Numbered from the stretch's first letter, positions 24,901 to 33,399 are shown. The stretch: DNA of 40,013 bases from Emiliania huxleyi CCMP1516 (GCF_000372725.1 NW_005200535.1:176662-216674); one strand, 5' to 3'. A program made the numbers and translations. The notes: generated from the sequence alone by a model not told the origin.

Positions 24901-27761
24901 TTCACACCTGCAGCTGTGGACAGGCGCGCAGTTCATCGAGGGGTACGGGCTGTGAGCGGCGTCTCTTCACACCTGCAGCTGTGGACAGGCGCGCAGTTCA
25001 TCGAGGGGTACGGGCTGTGAGCGGCGTCTCTTCACACCTGCAGCTGTGGACAGGCGCGCAGTTCATCGAGGGGTACGGGCTGTGAGCGGCGTCTCTTCAC
25101 ACCTGCAGCTGTGGACAGGCGCGCAGTTCATCGAGGGGTACGGGCTGTGAGCGGCGTCTCTTCACACCTGCAGCTGTGAACAGGCGCGCAGTTCATCGAG
25201 GGGTACGGGCTGTGAGCGGCGTCTCTTCACACCTGCAGCTGTGGACAGGCGCGCAGTTCATCGAGGGGTACGGGCTGTGAGCGGCGTCTCTTCACACCTG
25301 CAGCTGTGGACAGGCGCGCAGTTCATCGAGGGGTACGGGCTGTGAGCGGCGTCTCTTCACACCTGCAGCTGTGGACAGGCGCGCAGTTCATCGAGGGGTA
25401 CGGGCTGTGAGCGGCGTCTCTTCACACCTGCAGCTGTGGACAGGCGCGCAGTTCATCGAGGGGTACGGGCTGTGAGCGGCGTCTCTTCACACCTGCAGCT
25501 GTGGACAGGCGCGCAGTTCATCGAGGGGTACGGGCTGTGAGCGGCGTCTCTTCACACCTGCAGCTGTGAACAGGCGCGCAGTTCATCGAGGGGTACGGGC
25601 TTACCGAGACCTCTGCGGCGGCGACGATCTGCCACCCAGGATTCCGACTCTTTGCGGGGTAGGGGTAGGGTCGCAACGCGGGGTTAAGGGGTAGGGGGGG
25701 AGGGGGGGTGGAGGGGTGGGGCGGGGGGGGTTCGCGGTAGTACCCTTACCTTACCCTACCCCCCCCCCCCACCCCGCCTCGAACCCAGACGACGTGACCA
25801 ACTTCCACGTTGGCATGCCCGCCCTGTGCTGCGAGCTCAAGCTGCAGGACGTGAGTGAGATGGGCTACTCTAGCGCCGCCGACCCGCCGAGCGGCGAGGT
25901 GTGCGCGCCTAGAGTCTCCCCCCGCATCTCCCCGCATCTCCCCGCATCTCCCGCCGAGCGGCGAGGTGTGCGCGCGTAGAGTCTCCCCCCGCATCTCCCC
26001 GCATCTCCCCGCATCTCCCGCCGAGCGGCGAGGTGTGCGCGCCTAGAGCCTCCCCCCGCATCTCCCCGCATCTCCCCGCATCTCCCGCCGAGCGGCGAGG
26101 TGTGCGCGCCTAGAGCCTCCCCCCGTATCTCCCCGCATCTCCCCGCATCTCCCGCCGAGCGGCGAGGTGTGCGCGCCTAGAGCCTCCCCCCGCATCTCCC
26201 CGCATCTCCCCGCATCTCCCGCCGAGCGGCGAGGTGTGCGCGCCTAGAGCCTCCCCCCGCATCTCCCCGCATCTCCCCGCATCTCCCGCCGAGCGGCGAG
26301 GTGTGCGCGCCTAGAGTCTCCCCCCGCATCTCCCCGCATCTCCCCGCATCTCCCGCCGAGCGGCGAGGTGTGCGCGCCTAGAGTCAGAGTACGTGTTCTT
26401 GTCGACCAAGTCCGCTCGAGAGGACGCACTCGGCTGTAGTCCGCCGTAGTCCGCCGTAGTCCCGGCAATCGCACCCCTCGTACTCCGCCACGCGAGCTGC
26501 AGACCAGTGCCAATCTCGGGCAATCTCGGGTAATCTCGGAGAATCTCACGCGGCAGCTCGTAGGTGTGCGTGCGAGGCCCGTGCGTGTTTGGGGGCTACT
26601 ACAAGATGGAGGTTACCCGAGATTACCCGAGATTACCCGAGATTGCCCGAGATTGGGGGCTACTACAGGATGGAGGAGACGACGCGCGGGGCTGCTACAA
26701 GGTACGGGCTGTGAACGGCGTCTCTTCACACCCGCAGCTGTGAACAGGAGAAGACGCGCGAGGCGTTCGACGCCGCCGGCTGGTTCCACACGGGCGACAT
26801 TGGGGCTTGGACGACCGAGGGGTGCTTGCGCATCGTCGACCGGAAGAAGAACATCTTCAAGCTGGCTCAGGAGACTACAATGAGTGAATTAATTCCTTCT
26901 TGTGCGTAATTAATGTAAGTACTCTTCAAGCTCGCGCAGGGCGGACCCGCGCGCCGAGGTGGCACGTGCACCCTACCCACCCGGTCCCCGAATCCAGCCG
27001 GAGGAGATAGGCGAGTACGTCGCCGCGGAGAAGATCGAGACGGTGCTGCTGCGCTGCCCGCTGCTCGCGCAGCTGTTTGTGTACTGTGAATAGAAGAGCT
27101 GTGAATAGGTGCTGCTGCGCTGCCCGCTGCTCGCGCAGCTGTTTGTGTACGGCGACTCGCTCCCTCCCTCCCTCCCTCCCTCCCTCCCCTCCCCTCCCCT
27201 CCCCTCCCCTCTTCTCCCCTCTTCTCCCCTCCTCTTCTCCCCTCCCCTCCTCCCCTCCTCCCCTCCTCCCCTCCTCCCCTCCCCTCCCCTCCCCTCCCCT
27301 CCCCTTCATAGCCCCTCCTACCCTCTAGGCGACTCGCTCCAGTCCTACCTTGTCGCGGTCGCAGTGCCTGACGCCGAAGAGGTCGCCGCTTGGGCCGCCG
27401 CCGCCGCCGCCCCGGCCAAGGTGGCCGAGGTGCTGCGCGAGCCCGCCGCGGCGGCGAGGCTGCACAAGGCCATCAGCCAGCAGATCGCGGCCATGTCGAC
27501 GGAGGTTGGCCTCAAGCTGCCGCGCCTCAAGGCGGCCGGTGTCTCTCTTGTTCGAGCCGCGCATCTCTTCTTCTCTAGGCGGGGCTCAAGGGGTTTGAGC
27601 GGATCAAGAAGCTGCACCTCGAGGGCGAGCCGTGGAGCGTCGACAACGGCATGCTCACGCCAACCTTCAAGATGAAGCGCAACGACCTCAAGAAGCGCTA
27701 CCAGGCCGTCCTCGACGCGCTGTATGCGGACCCTACGGCCGGCACGGCCTCCAAGCTGTAG
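18971..27761 (+). CDS. ACSL: Long-chain acyl-CoA synthetase (LACS/ACSL), 17 exons, 693 aa
   Basis: Activates long-chain fatty acids to acyl-CoA through an acyl-adenylate. Exons: 18971-19486, 19620-19668, 19745-19844, 20181-20260, 21469-21566, 21817-21886, 22300-22433, 22690-22806, 22942-23038, 25574-25639, 25789-25898, 26564-26611, 26748-26870, 26998-27042, 27109-27151, 27329-27531, 27579-27761. All phases agree, giving 693 residues, normal for the family. Motifs in order: [50 protein letters not shown] (ATP loop), [91 protein letters not shown]. Donors inferred: 6 GT, 8 GC, 2 GA. The introns at 22807 and 26612 are safest; 22434, 25640 and 26871 are least sure. An upstream Met at 18938 is possible. 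It carries no obvious targeting peptide from 18971. Confidence 0.93.
19845..20180 (+). mobile_element. Two introner-like elements in LACS intron 3
   Basis: GC-AG intron; start gctcggagccctag is matched by next exon gctcggaacgctgg. It contains a 5' element piece (ctagaagcggaagatc) with tccccatatc decamers, then an element beginning ccagaagcggaagacgtggt (19911), then a further ctagaagcggaagacgtggt (19998) with the family 3' end through gctctgactacgccgcacaa to cgacgcag. Continuity: [21 protein letters not shown]. Confidence 0.87.
20330..21260 (+). repeat. 27-bp minisatellite in LACS intron 4, about 33 copies
   Basis: Unit gactagtcagacaggcaggc plus agagagc (27 bp) with two main variants (caggcagg / caggcaga). 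Because 27 is a multiple of 3, all frames stay open and produce a spurious 330-codon minus frame (SLPACLTSR repeats). The host intron (20261-21468) is GC-AG; start gcgccacgctcac is mirrored by next exon gcgccatgctcac. Confidence 0.95.
21567..21816 (+). repeat. LACS intron 5: five units ending in gag plus exon copy
   Basis: The intron is made of five blocks (about 76, 43, 44, 44, 43 bp), each starting gygca(c/a)a... and all but one ending gtgag/gcgag, filled with atctccccagatctccgcag or atctcgaacagatctccccc. The next exon begins gtgcacatctcc. Continuity [20 protein letters not shown] donor. Confidence 0.8.
21897..22074 (+). repeat. Hexanucleotide microsatellite (acatgc/acatgg) in LACS intron 6
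   Basis: About 178 bp of acatgc and acatgg hexamers, in blocks of each type. It gives spurious Met-Asp, His-Val and Met-Ser repeat frames. The host intron runs 21887-22299 ([16 protein letters not shown]). Confidence 0.95.
22434..22628 (+). mobile_element. Introner-like element, LACS intron 7
   Basis: Element ctagaagcggaagacgcgat ... aaccagcgctcggtaggaca ... gcggtgctctgaagacgctg ... cgccccgatgtcggcgtact ... cactgcag. Intron start gcaaaagggacc resembles the post-element gccaagggcggg. Continuity [16 protein letters not shown] requires the later acceptor at 22689, so this element is followed by a nested short element. Confidence 0.85.
22629..22689 (+). mobile_element. Short nested element (tgtgaac family, inverted)
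   Basis: gccaagggcgggct occurs at 22629-22642 and again right after the tag acceptor (22690-22703), flanking 47 bp that contain ggtgtgaagagacg and ctgttcacagc. This is the inverse complement of the core in the 65-bp array (cgtctcttcacacc, gctgtgaac). It is a clean example of an insertion with a 14-bp duplication. Confidence 0.75.
23039..25573 (+). repeat. LACS intron 9: 39 x 65-bp tandem array
   Basis: 2535 bp, exactly 39 units of 65 bp. Each unit has a 28-bp copy of exon sequence (gcgcgcagttcatcgaggggt + acgggct; the first and one other copy have ccgctc) and 37 bp of element (gtgagcggcgtctcttcaca + cctgcagctgtg[a/g]acag). The downstream exon starts with the same 28 bp and runs on into ttaccgagacc (GYGLTETS). 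Every unit thus carries a donor-like ctgtgagc and acceptor-like acag. By protein continuity the whole array is one GC-AG intron ([19 protein letters not shown]). The main within-array variation is gtgaacag versus gtggacag. Confidence 0.92.
25640..25788 (+). other. LACS intron 10: G-rich/C-rich intron, probable GA donor
   Basis: Starts gattccgac after CACCCAG and ends cctcgaacccag; both borders share acccag. Inside, ggggtagggt (25662-25671) pairs with accctacccc (25753-25762), and long G and C runs flank it. Protein continuity [17 protein letters not shown] needs a non-GT donor (GA), since the in-frame gtaggg downstream gives the wrong phase. Confidence 0.6.
25899..26563 (+). repeat. LACS intron 11: 7 x 67-bp units plus an introner-like element
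   Basis: Seven 67-bp units (starts at 25899, 25966, 26033, 26100, 26167, 26234, 26301), each gtgtgcgcgcctagagyctc, then ccccgcatct decamers, then ccgccgagcggcgag, a copy of the preceding exon end (PPSGE). From 26368 an introner-like stretch follows (gagtacgtgttcttgtcgac, cgagaggacgcactcggctg) to the acceptor gctcgtag. Next exon starts gtgtgcgtgcga. GT-AG; continuity [19 protein letters not shown]. Confidence 0.85.
26702..26747 (+). mobile_element. Short intron element (tgtgaacag family)
   Basis: gtacgggctgtgaacggcgt then ctcttcacacccgcagctgt then gaacag, ending at the acceptor for exon 26748 ([19 protein letters not shown]). It differs from the 65-bp array element by two substitutions, showing that the element is not confined to the array. 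Confidence 0.8.
27043..27108 (+). repeat. LACS intron 14: 66 bp, 42-bp exon copy plus 24 bp
   Basis: The first 42 bases of the intron (from gtgctgctgcgctgcccgct) are identical to the first 42 bases of the next exon (27109-27150); then follow tgtgaatagaagagctgtga and atag. GT-AG; continuity [24 protein letters not shown]. It reads as a single-copy, very recent tandem duplication that created both splice sites. Confidence 0.9.
27152..27328 (+). repeat. LACS intron 15: tccctccc/cccctcct pyrimidine tract
   Basis: Starts gcgactcgctcc and the next exon also starts gcgactcgctcc (perfect 12 bp). Between them are about 130 bp of CT-rich simple sequence and the acceptor ccctctag. GC-AG; continuity [18 protein letters not shown]. 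Confidence 0.9.
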
Positions 27762-29486
27762 ATGGGCACAACCCCCTCTCCCTTTTCTCCCAGTAAGCTA
27801 AAAGTACGTACATCTGGATTGACGTATGTGTATGCGGCCCGCCGACTAACACGCCCACGTGGCGCCGGTGCCGACGTGCGACGACCAGTATCCTGGGCTG
27901 TGTGGCTCTGCCGCGTTTGGGATCGCGGCTTGCGACGGGCTCTTGTGGTGTTGCCGACATCGTCTGCTACGTGGCGGACGGACGAGGTTCGGCAGGTAGA
28001 AGTCTGCCAGAACTTTCATGTGAAATCCGGGTGTACAGGGCCCAAAAAAAGAATTTTACAACCAAGCACCCTCGCACAACACTGGGCACGGGACTGGAGT
28101 GTTGTGCAAAAAAAGAAAGGAAAAACCCCGGGCGAACCCCGATCGCGCAGCACTTCGTGCTGTAGAGTCGAGAAATTGAGAAAGAAGTAAAAGTCATCGG
28201 AAGGCGAACAAGAGGAAGAACTCAGAGGAGAGGGGAGCCTCCTCCGGAGTGAGGATGAGGACCCCGCGCGAAGGGGCCCTGAGCGGGGAAGGCGTATGAG
28301 AGTGCGTGTCGTGTTCATGTCTGGTGTTCATTATATAAGCTCCGAGTAGAGGGGGCGGTCTGCTGCTAGGGGAAACCCGGAGCGCGGAGCTAACCCTCGG
28401 AGACCCGTGTTTACTTCAGGTTTACTTTAAGGCCCTTTCCCTGCGAACGCGCACCCCCGGGCTAGGGCTCTGTCTCTTGCCCGCAACCCGATCCCCATCC
28501 GGCCCGCTGGGTGCGCTTCTTAGCTCCCCGGCCCTGGATGTGAGGCTAATGACTGCACTCCAAGTGCTCCAAGTAGAAGTCAGACACACGTGTTTGTGCT
28601 TCTCCGGGCTGAATAGTGGGAGCACATGTACATGTACATGTGTACCTTATGAATCTTATGGAGAAAGTACCCGCCACCAAGGTAGACCGCGTAGCGAGGT
28701 AATTTCTCCCACGCGAAAACGACTCCAAGTGTCTCGCACAAAAGTGAAAAGCGACACAGGCACGAGCCGGTCGAGCGCACAGCCACAGAGGCAGCGAGCG
28801 CGTCAGCAGACTGCGCACACGCGAAAAGGTAAGGTAGGTCAGGTAAGGTTCTCCACACACCACAAAGTTGTGGCATGTGGGGTAAGGGGCCTAGGGGGGG
28901 GGCGACCCTCGCATCTCCACACCCGGACACGGGTAGGAGCCCCACGGCCATTCAAAGTGCAAGCAAGCACTGCCCCGAGATGCACGTGGGTGAGCAGCCT
29001 GCCCCTCCCTCCGACAAACCAACTCCCGCACACACACAATCGCACCTGGGTACCCGAGGCGGGGAGAACCGCCCCAGCGATGCAGAGTGACTCACTGTGT
29101 GTGCTAAGACAGGGATCTCCCAGACAGCCAAACGGGGCCGTGCCGCGTTGTTGGTGCCTTCTCAAGCACTAGCATCCGGGCACCGCACATTCTCGAGCAG
29201 GTGGGACACCTATGTGGGCCCAGTGCGCACTAGGCGCATATGCTAGCGCTAATCCTGCCCTATGGGAGGGCGGGGGGGGACGCGAAAAAAAAGGCGTCCA
29301 CACCATACCACCCCTGGGCGCACACACATAATCGCGACATGTTTGTTATTTTGGGGAGAAGGTGCCTCTTCCTATCTCTCCCGGCCCTCAACTCCGGTTA
29401 TTCTCGAAAATCGAAAAAACGCCTGAAGTTTGGCTGCATGGCATTTGGGGGTCTGCAGACCACCCGGCCGAGCTTCAGAGTGCTCC
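27762..29486. other. Intergenic with families G and D; no gene supported
   Basis: 28050-28097 is an inverted copy of 36611-36658 (family G). A tatataag word lies at 28332-28339 in a locally AT-rich spot, with no gene downstream that I can support. gcgcaccc (28449) pairs with gggtgcgc (about 28509) around a 50-base loop. 28828-29040 is family D. 28620-28650 has acatgtacatgtacatgtgt. ORFs here are short and unlike known proteins. Confidence 0.5.
28332..28339. promoter_or_regulatory. Possible TATA box (tatataag), target unknown
   Basis: tatataag within gttcattatataagctccga, one of the few AT-rich words in a GC-rich area. No recognisable gene or small RNA follows on either strand, so this may be chance. 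Confidence 0.15.
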
Positions 29487-31058
29487 TCAAATACCGCTCA
29501 AACGCCCACGATGTTGTGGAGGGGACATATATCGCGATATATGCTGACGCCCGACCATTGGATCGTCGACGTCCTCCGCGGGGTAGCTGCCAGGCCGTAT
29601 GCCCTCGCCCGCGCGGCACTCGCCCCGGCTGCGGTAGGTAGCGTTGAACTCGACAACCGGCACAGAGGAGGCGGCGTGGGCCTCATCGGCGGCGGCGGCG
29701 CTCGGGCCGGGCCGGCCGCTGCGCTCGTTCATGTCGCGGCCGCTGCGCTCGTTCCCGTCGCGGCCGCCGTGGTGGAGGAAGCGCCGTTGCTGCTCGGCGG
29801 CAATGACCTTGGCGCCCTCGTAGAGATCGACGTCGTGCCCGGCCAGCTTGGCGATGTCGGCGAGCACAGCCTTGGTCACGTCACGGGCCGAGCAGTACAT
29901 GGCCCGGCCGTCCGGCGGAGGCGGCTGCAGCGTCTGCTGCGGCTGCGACTGCCCGCCGAGCGTGCGGTTGGCGCCGGGTGAGCCCTCCGCCGGGGCGCCG
30001 AGCCCGCCCGAGCGCGCGCGGCCCGACTTTTGGCGTGCCGACAGCTCTCCGCGCATCATCGCCACCGCCTTGGAGCGTACGGGCCCGTGCGGTACGAGGG
30101 TGAGGGTGAGGATCGAAGCAACGGTCAGTAGAAAGTAAAGTGGGGGAGTGGGAGGAGGTAGGAAGTTCACATACACACCTTGGAGCGTGCGGGCCCGTGC
30201 GGTACGAGGGTGAGGATCCGGTCGACGAGGCCTGCGAGCGCACGAATTGTGCGTCGTGAGAGCGGCCAGTCGGAGGGGAGCAGCAAGGGAGCAGCAAGGG
30301 AGCAAAGGAGCGAATGGAAGCCAAGGGAGCGTAAGGAAGCAGGGGAGGCGAGGAGCTCTCTATAATATGGGTGTGAGGGAGCAACGGAGTCAACAGGGAG
30401 GGCCCGCGTCCGCACCGGGCATGTCCTCGGTGGTGCCGACGAGGAAGCTGCGCCTCAGCATCGCGAGCGTGGGCGCCACGTCCGCCTTCCTCCTGACGTT
30501 GAAGTAGTGCGAGTACTCGTCGAGGATCATGCCGCCGCCCAACTCCTCGCCGATGTTGGCCACCGCCAGCCCTCGCATCGAACGGCTCACGTTGGCCGCC
30601 GTGTACGAAGCGCAGGGCGTCTCGCGCAGCCAGCGGTGCGCAAAGTTGAGCTCTTCGTTGAGCGCCGCCGACCGCTTGCGGCGCGAGTCGTCCAAGCGGT
30701 CGCCGCACGTGAAGCCCTCGTAAAAGTACAACGCCGAGAGGATCCGCGCCGCGGGCTCGCGAAACAGCGTGACGAACACCACCTTGGGCGCCGCCGGCGC
30801 GGCCAGGCAGCGCAGACCCGCCAGGCCGCCGAGCCGGTAGACGAGCAGCGTGTCGTGGTCCATGTGGCTCGGCTGCACGTAGCTGATCGCATTCTTGAAG
30901 GACGACGAGCCCACCTTGTGGAACCGCATCGCGATGATGCTCACATTGTCGGCGAGGTGGGCGATCCGCGTCGGACCGAAGGTGTGGTTGGGCCCCGCGA
31001 CGGCGAACTGCGGGATTTTCAAGGCCGGCCCGTCGCTCATCGCGTGCATCATGTTCAT
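29487..31058 (-). CDS. Sulfotransferase-family protein, 3 exons, about 425 aa
   Basis: Transfers sulfate from PAPS to an acceptor (carbohydrate or protein); family members are usually Golgi enzymes. Minus-strand exons: 31058-30416, 30231-30179, 30068-29487, all in phase. The N-terminal exon has the PAPS-binding signature MRFHKVGSSSFKNAI (about residue 43, 5'-phosphosulfate loop) and VFVTLFREPAARILSALYFY (about residue 93, 3'-phosphate loop), plus LNEELNFAHRWLRETPCASY and GMILDEYSHYF. The short middle exon encodes LVDRILTLVPHGPARSK. The last encodes a low-complexity linker (GQSQPQQTLQPPPP), then ARDVTKAVLADIAKLAGHDV and DLYEGAKVIAAEQQRRF. No clear signal anchor follows the first Met (MNMMHAMSDGPALKIPQF), so a missing upstream exon is possible. 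The middle exon is duplicated in the following intron. Subfamily (Gal3ST-like or other) is not resolved. Confidence 0.8.
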
Positions 31059-32187
31059 TGATACGCGTTTTCAGTGGCGGGCAGCGCGAGAGCGGAGCAA
31101 TTTATCCGTAAAACAGCCTTGTTATTGACAAGAAAATACGTCGTATGGCGCTATGCGCTGGACTGTGAGAGGTTGAGGTGCCGGGTAGGGAGTCTGTGCC
31201 CGGGCGGTGTCCGGTGCGGAGTCTCTCTCTGATCCCGCCTGTGATGTTGGGTGTGAGGTCGTGGCGGCTTCGAACCCAAGGGGGGGAGCTGATCCCACTC
31301 AATAACCAACTCTCAGGGGCAGTAGGTGGGCGAGCCTCGAGCGCGCTCCTCTCGATCGGCAAGGCGTCGCTACGCGCGGTCTTCCGCGGGGGGAGCTTCG
31401 TCGACGGGTGCGGGACCGCGGCGCGGCTGGTGCTGCGGCGATGCCTCCGGCTGCTGCGGCGAGTGGCTTGCTGCTCGCTGCGATGGCGAAAAACTCGTCT
31501 CGTCGCACACCAAGAGCTTATGCTCTGACGACGAAGGCTCCGCCGGGCGCGCGTCGGCCGGTCCGGTGGCACCCTCTGCGCGCGGCGGCCTGCCGGCGCC
31601 CCGACGACAGCCGTCGCGCCACCGCTGATGGAGGGGCGGTCGGCGCCGCTGCCGCCGCGCCGCCGGTGGGAGGGGCACTGGTGGTGGCCTGGGCGGCCCT
31701 CCGCCGCCGCTCGGGGCGCCCGCGCAGCGGTGGCAGCCTGCGCCGCCACGGCTTCGAGCGGGGAGCTGCCTGCAGCCGCCTGGCTTCGCGACGTTCGAGC
31801 GCGGGGAAATAAATAAATAAAACGGACACCTCTACTAGGAGATGGGTAAAAAGGAACAGGTCCCCGCCCTGCGGTCTTTGTGCAGGGTTCTTTGTGGGTG
31901 TGGTCGGCGGCTAGCCGGGGTCGTCCTCCCGATGGGGGACTAGCACTAGCCGTCTTCCACATGGTCCCTCGGGTCCCTGCTGCTCCTAATCTCTTCGTAC
32001 ATCCTCCTGCTGATCTCCGCAACGTCCTGCTCCCCCCCTCGTCTCGTCCAAAGCGGGGCTGGCGGGGGCGCTGTTCTTTTTTCTACTTAGCAAAATTCGA
32101 GCCAATTGAGGAAACTCATGCGGGCAGGCTGGAAGCGCTGAGGGACGGCCGATGTCCGCCCAGTGCCAGACCTGATTTTAGAATCGC
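31059..32187. other. Intergenic with family E copy; long but unsupported ORFs
   Basis: 31110-31200 matches 16585-16690 (ttgacaagaa, atggcgct, gcgctgga, gaggttgaggtg). 31290-31810 is open on both strands for 100-300 codons, but all frames are Arg/Ala/Pro/Ser-rich without recognisable motifs, so I treat them as GC-content artefacts. An ATG-led plus frame at 31441 (MPPAAAASGLLLAAMAKNSS) resembles a transit peptide but leads nowhere I can follow. Confidence 0.4.
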
Positions 32188-32895
32188 TCACGAGGGCAGC
32201 CCAAACATCTGCCTGCGCACCTCCACCGTCGCCGCGTCGCCCCCGCCGTGCATCCGCAGCTCTCGCCACGGCTCCGCCTCGCGCTGCGCCAGCCAGTACG
32301 CGTGCGAGGAGCGCCGCGCCTCCTCCTCCTTCTCCGTCTCCGCGCGCTTAAAGACGGGCATCACCGACTCCTCCGACCCGCCGCCGCCGCCGCCGCCGCC
32401 CTCCGCTCCGCCGCCCTCCTCCCTGCCGCCGCCGCCCGCCGGATTCGCCGCCGCGTCGGCGCCGTCCGCGGCGCCCTCGAGCGGCTGCGAGAAGGTGGGC
32501 CGCATCTGCGCGACCGCGTCGAGCGGCGCCAGGTGCAGCGACGCCTCGAGGCCGTCCAGCGCGTCGGCGCAGCCCGCAGTGCCGGTGGCGCCGGCGCCGA
32601 CGTGCAGCAGGCCCATTGCGTAAGCCGTCTTGTGGGCGGCGACGGTGGAGGTGAGCTGGCAGGTGGGCGGCGGCTCGCCCTCCTCGCCGTCGTACGCAGG
32701 GATCCGCAGGTCCATCTCGATCTGGTGCTGCTTTGGCCGGATCCTCGCGCCCGAGAGCTGAGCAAAGTCGTACGGCCGCCAGCGCGGGCGGAGCGGGTAC
32801 TGGAGCAGGCAGCTGGAGGCGCCCTCGCGCACCGGGCCGAGGACCACGGGGATCCGCGCCACGATCTCGTCGTCGTCCTCAGCGCTCGTCGTCAT
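32188..32895 (-). CDS. POLR3E: RNA polymerase III subunit RPC5/RPC37-like (POLR3E)
   Basis: RPC5 forms the TFIIF-like module of RNA polymerase III with RPC4 and helps termination and reinitiation. The 235-codon single frame starts MTTSAEDDDEIVARIPVVLG; family blocks follow: SCLLQYPLRPRWRPYDFAQL (about residue 28), GARIRPKQHQIEMDLRIP, a Thr/Ala segment TVAAHKTAYAMGLLHVG, LHLAPLDAVAQMRPTFSQPL (about residue 121) and the basic end YWLAQREAEPWRELRMHGGG. The Q-Y-P-x-R-P and I-K/R-P-K-Q motifs and L-x-x-M-R-P-x-F are typical of the Sin_N/RPC5 family. A Gly/Glu linker (about residues 150-175) is a local insertion. The TGA sits inside a strong donor-like ctcgtgagc, so more exons may follow. Divergent from the gene at 32959. 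Confidence 0.8.
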   Translation of the reverse strand: MTTSAEDDDEIVARIPVVLGPVREGASSCLLQYPLRPRWRPYDFAQLSGARIRPKQHQIEMDLRIPAYDGEEGEPPPTCQLTSTVAAHKTAYAMGLLHVGAGATGTAGCADALDGLEASLHLAPLDAVAQMRPTFSQPLEGAADGADAAANPAGGGGREEGGGAEGGGGGGGGSEESVMPVFKRAETEKEEEARRSSHAYWLAQREAEPWRELRMHGGGDAATVEVRRQMFGLPS

Positions 32896-32958
32896 GCGCC
32901 GCGCAAAATAATAATACTAACTCTCCAGAAAGTTTCTTACAGTAACGGATTTTGGCCC
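32896..32958. promoter_or_regulatory. Short shared intergenic region between divergent genes
   Basis: Only 63 bp separate the two start codons. The stretch is AT-rich against its surroundings (cgcaaaataataatactaac, gaaagtttcttacagtaacg), consistent with a compact bidirectional promoter or overlapping 5' UTRs. This is inferred from position and composition only. Confidence 0.35.
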
Positions 32959-33399
32959 ATGCGCATGCTCTTCCTCGTGCTCGCCGCGCGCTCGGGAGCC
33001 GGAGTGGCGGGGTCGGAGCTGCTGCAACGGCGCGAGTGGCCGCGAGGGGTCGTGCTGGGGCTCTCCAGAGGGCGAGACCACTACGCGGTGCTCGCGGCGG
33101 CGCACGGGGCAGCTTCAGCTGAAACAGAGCCTCAGCAGCGCCTTCAGGCAGTGCAGCACAACGCCAGTGGCCTCTCTGGAGCTATGCGGCGGCTGGCGGA
33201 CCTGTGCGATGGCGCCGATCCGTGGGCTCGGGACGCGCAGTCGGCTCGCGTGCCGGTTGCCGAGTCAGCCTGGCTGGCGAGAAGCGCCAAGGCCTTCCCT
33301 GCATTCTGGGCGCTGCCCAGAAGTGCGCAGTACCTTTGCTGCGCCGACGGGCGGCCTCGATGCGGATTGCCGCGAGTGGCGTGGGAGCCTTCTTTCTTT
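32959..33399 (+). CDS. Hypothetical secreted/Golgi protein, 3' end unresolved
   Basis: Not recognised. The ATG at 32959 gives MRMLFLVLAARSGAGVAGSE, a plausible signal peptide, followed by LLQRREWPRGVVLGLSRGRD, HYAVLAAAHGAASAETEPQQ, LSGAMRRLADLCDGADPWAR, ESAWLARSAKAFPAFWALPR and a Cys-containing stretch (QYLCCADGRPRCGLPRVAWE). Composition is protein-like and the frame is open throughout. At about 33400 the frame enters dispersed repeat family F (gatatcctttggccgcgttg), so the remaining coding sequence is either truncated by the repeat or continues beyond an intron that contains it; the open frame through the repeat to 33597 is unlikely to be genuine. The start is close to and divergent from the RPC5-like gene. 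Confidence 0.5.

Noticed and set aside
23039..25573. Could the 65-bp array be a CRISPR array or a protein repeat domain?
   Set aside because: No unique spacers, eukaryotic intron context, 65 is not a multiple of 3 and in-frame stops (tgtgag) occur in each unit.
28449..28516. tRNA-like or structured RNA with gcgcaccc/gggtgcgc ends
   Set aside because: No T-loop or A/B box on either strand; retained only as a note in the intergenic entry.
29520..29545. 18-bp palindrome catatatcgcgatatatg-type word
   Set aside because: Lies in the end of the sulfotransferase coding frame (HISRYM); interesting composition but likely chance.
31102..32022. 307-codon minus-strand ORF
   Set aside because: Arg/Ser/Ala-rich without motifs, overlaps equally long frames on the plus strand, and contains a dispersed repeat at its 3' end.
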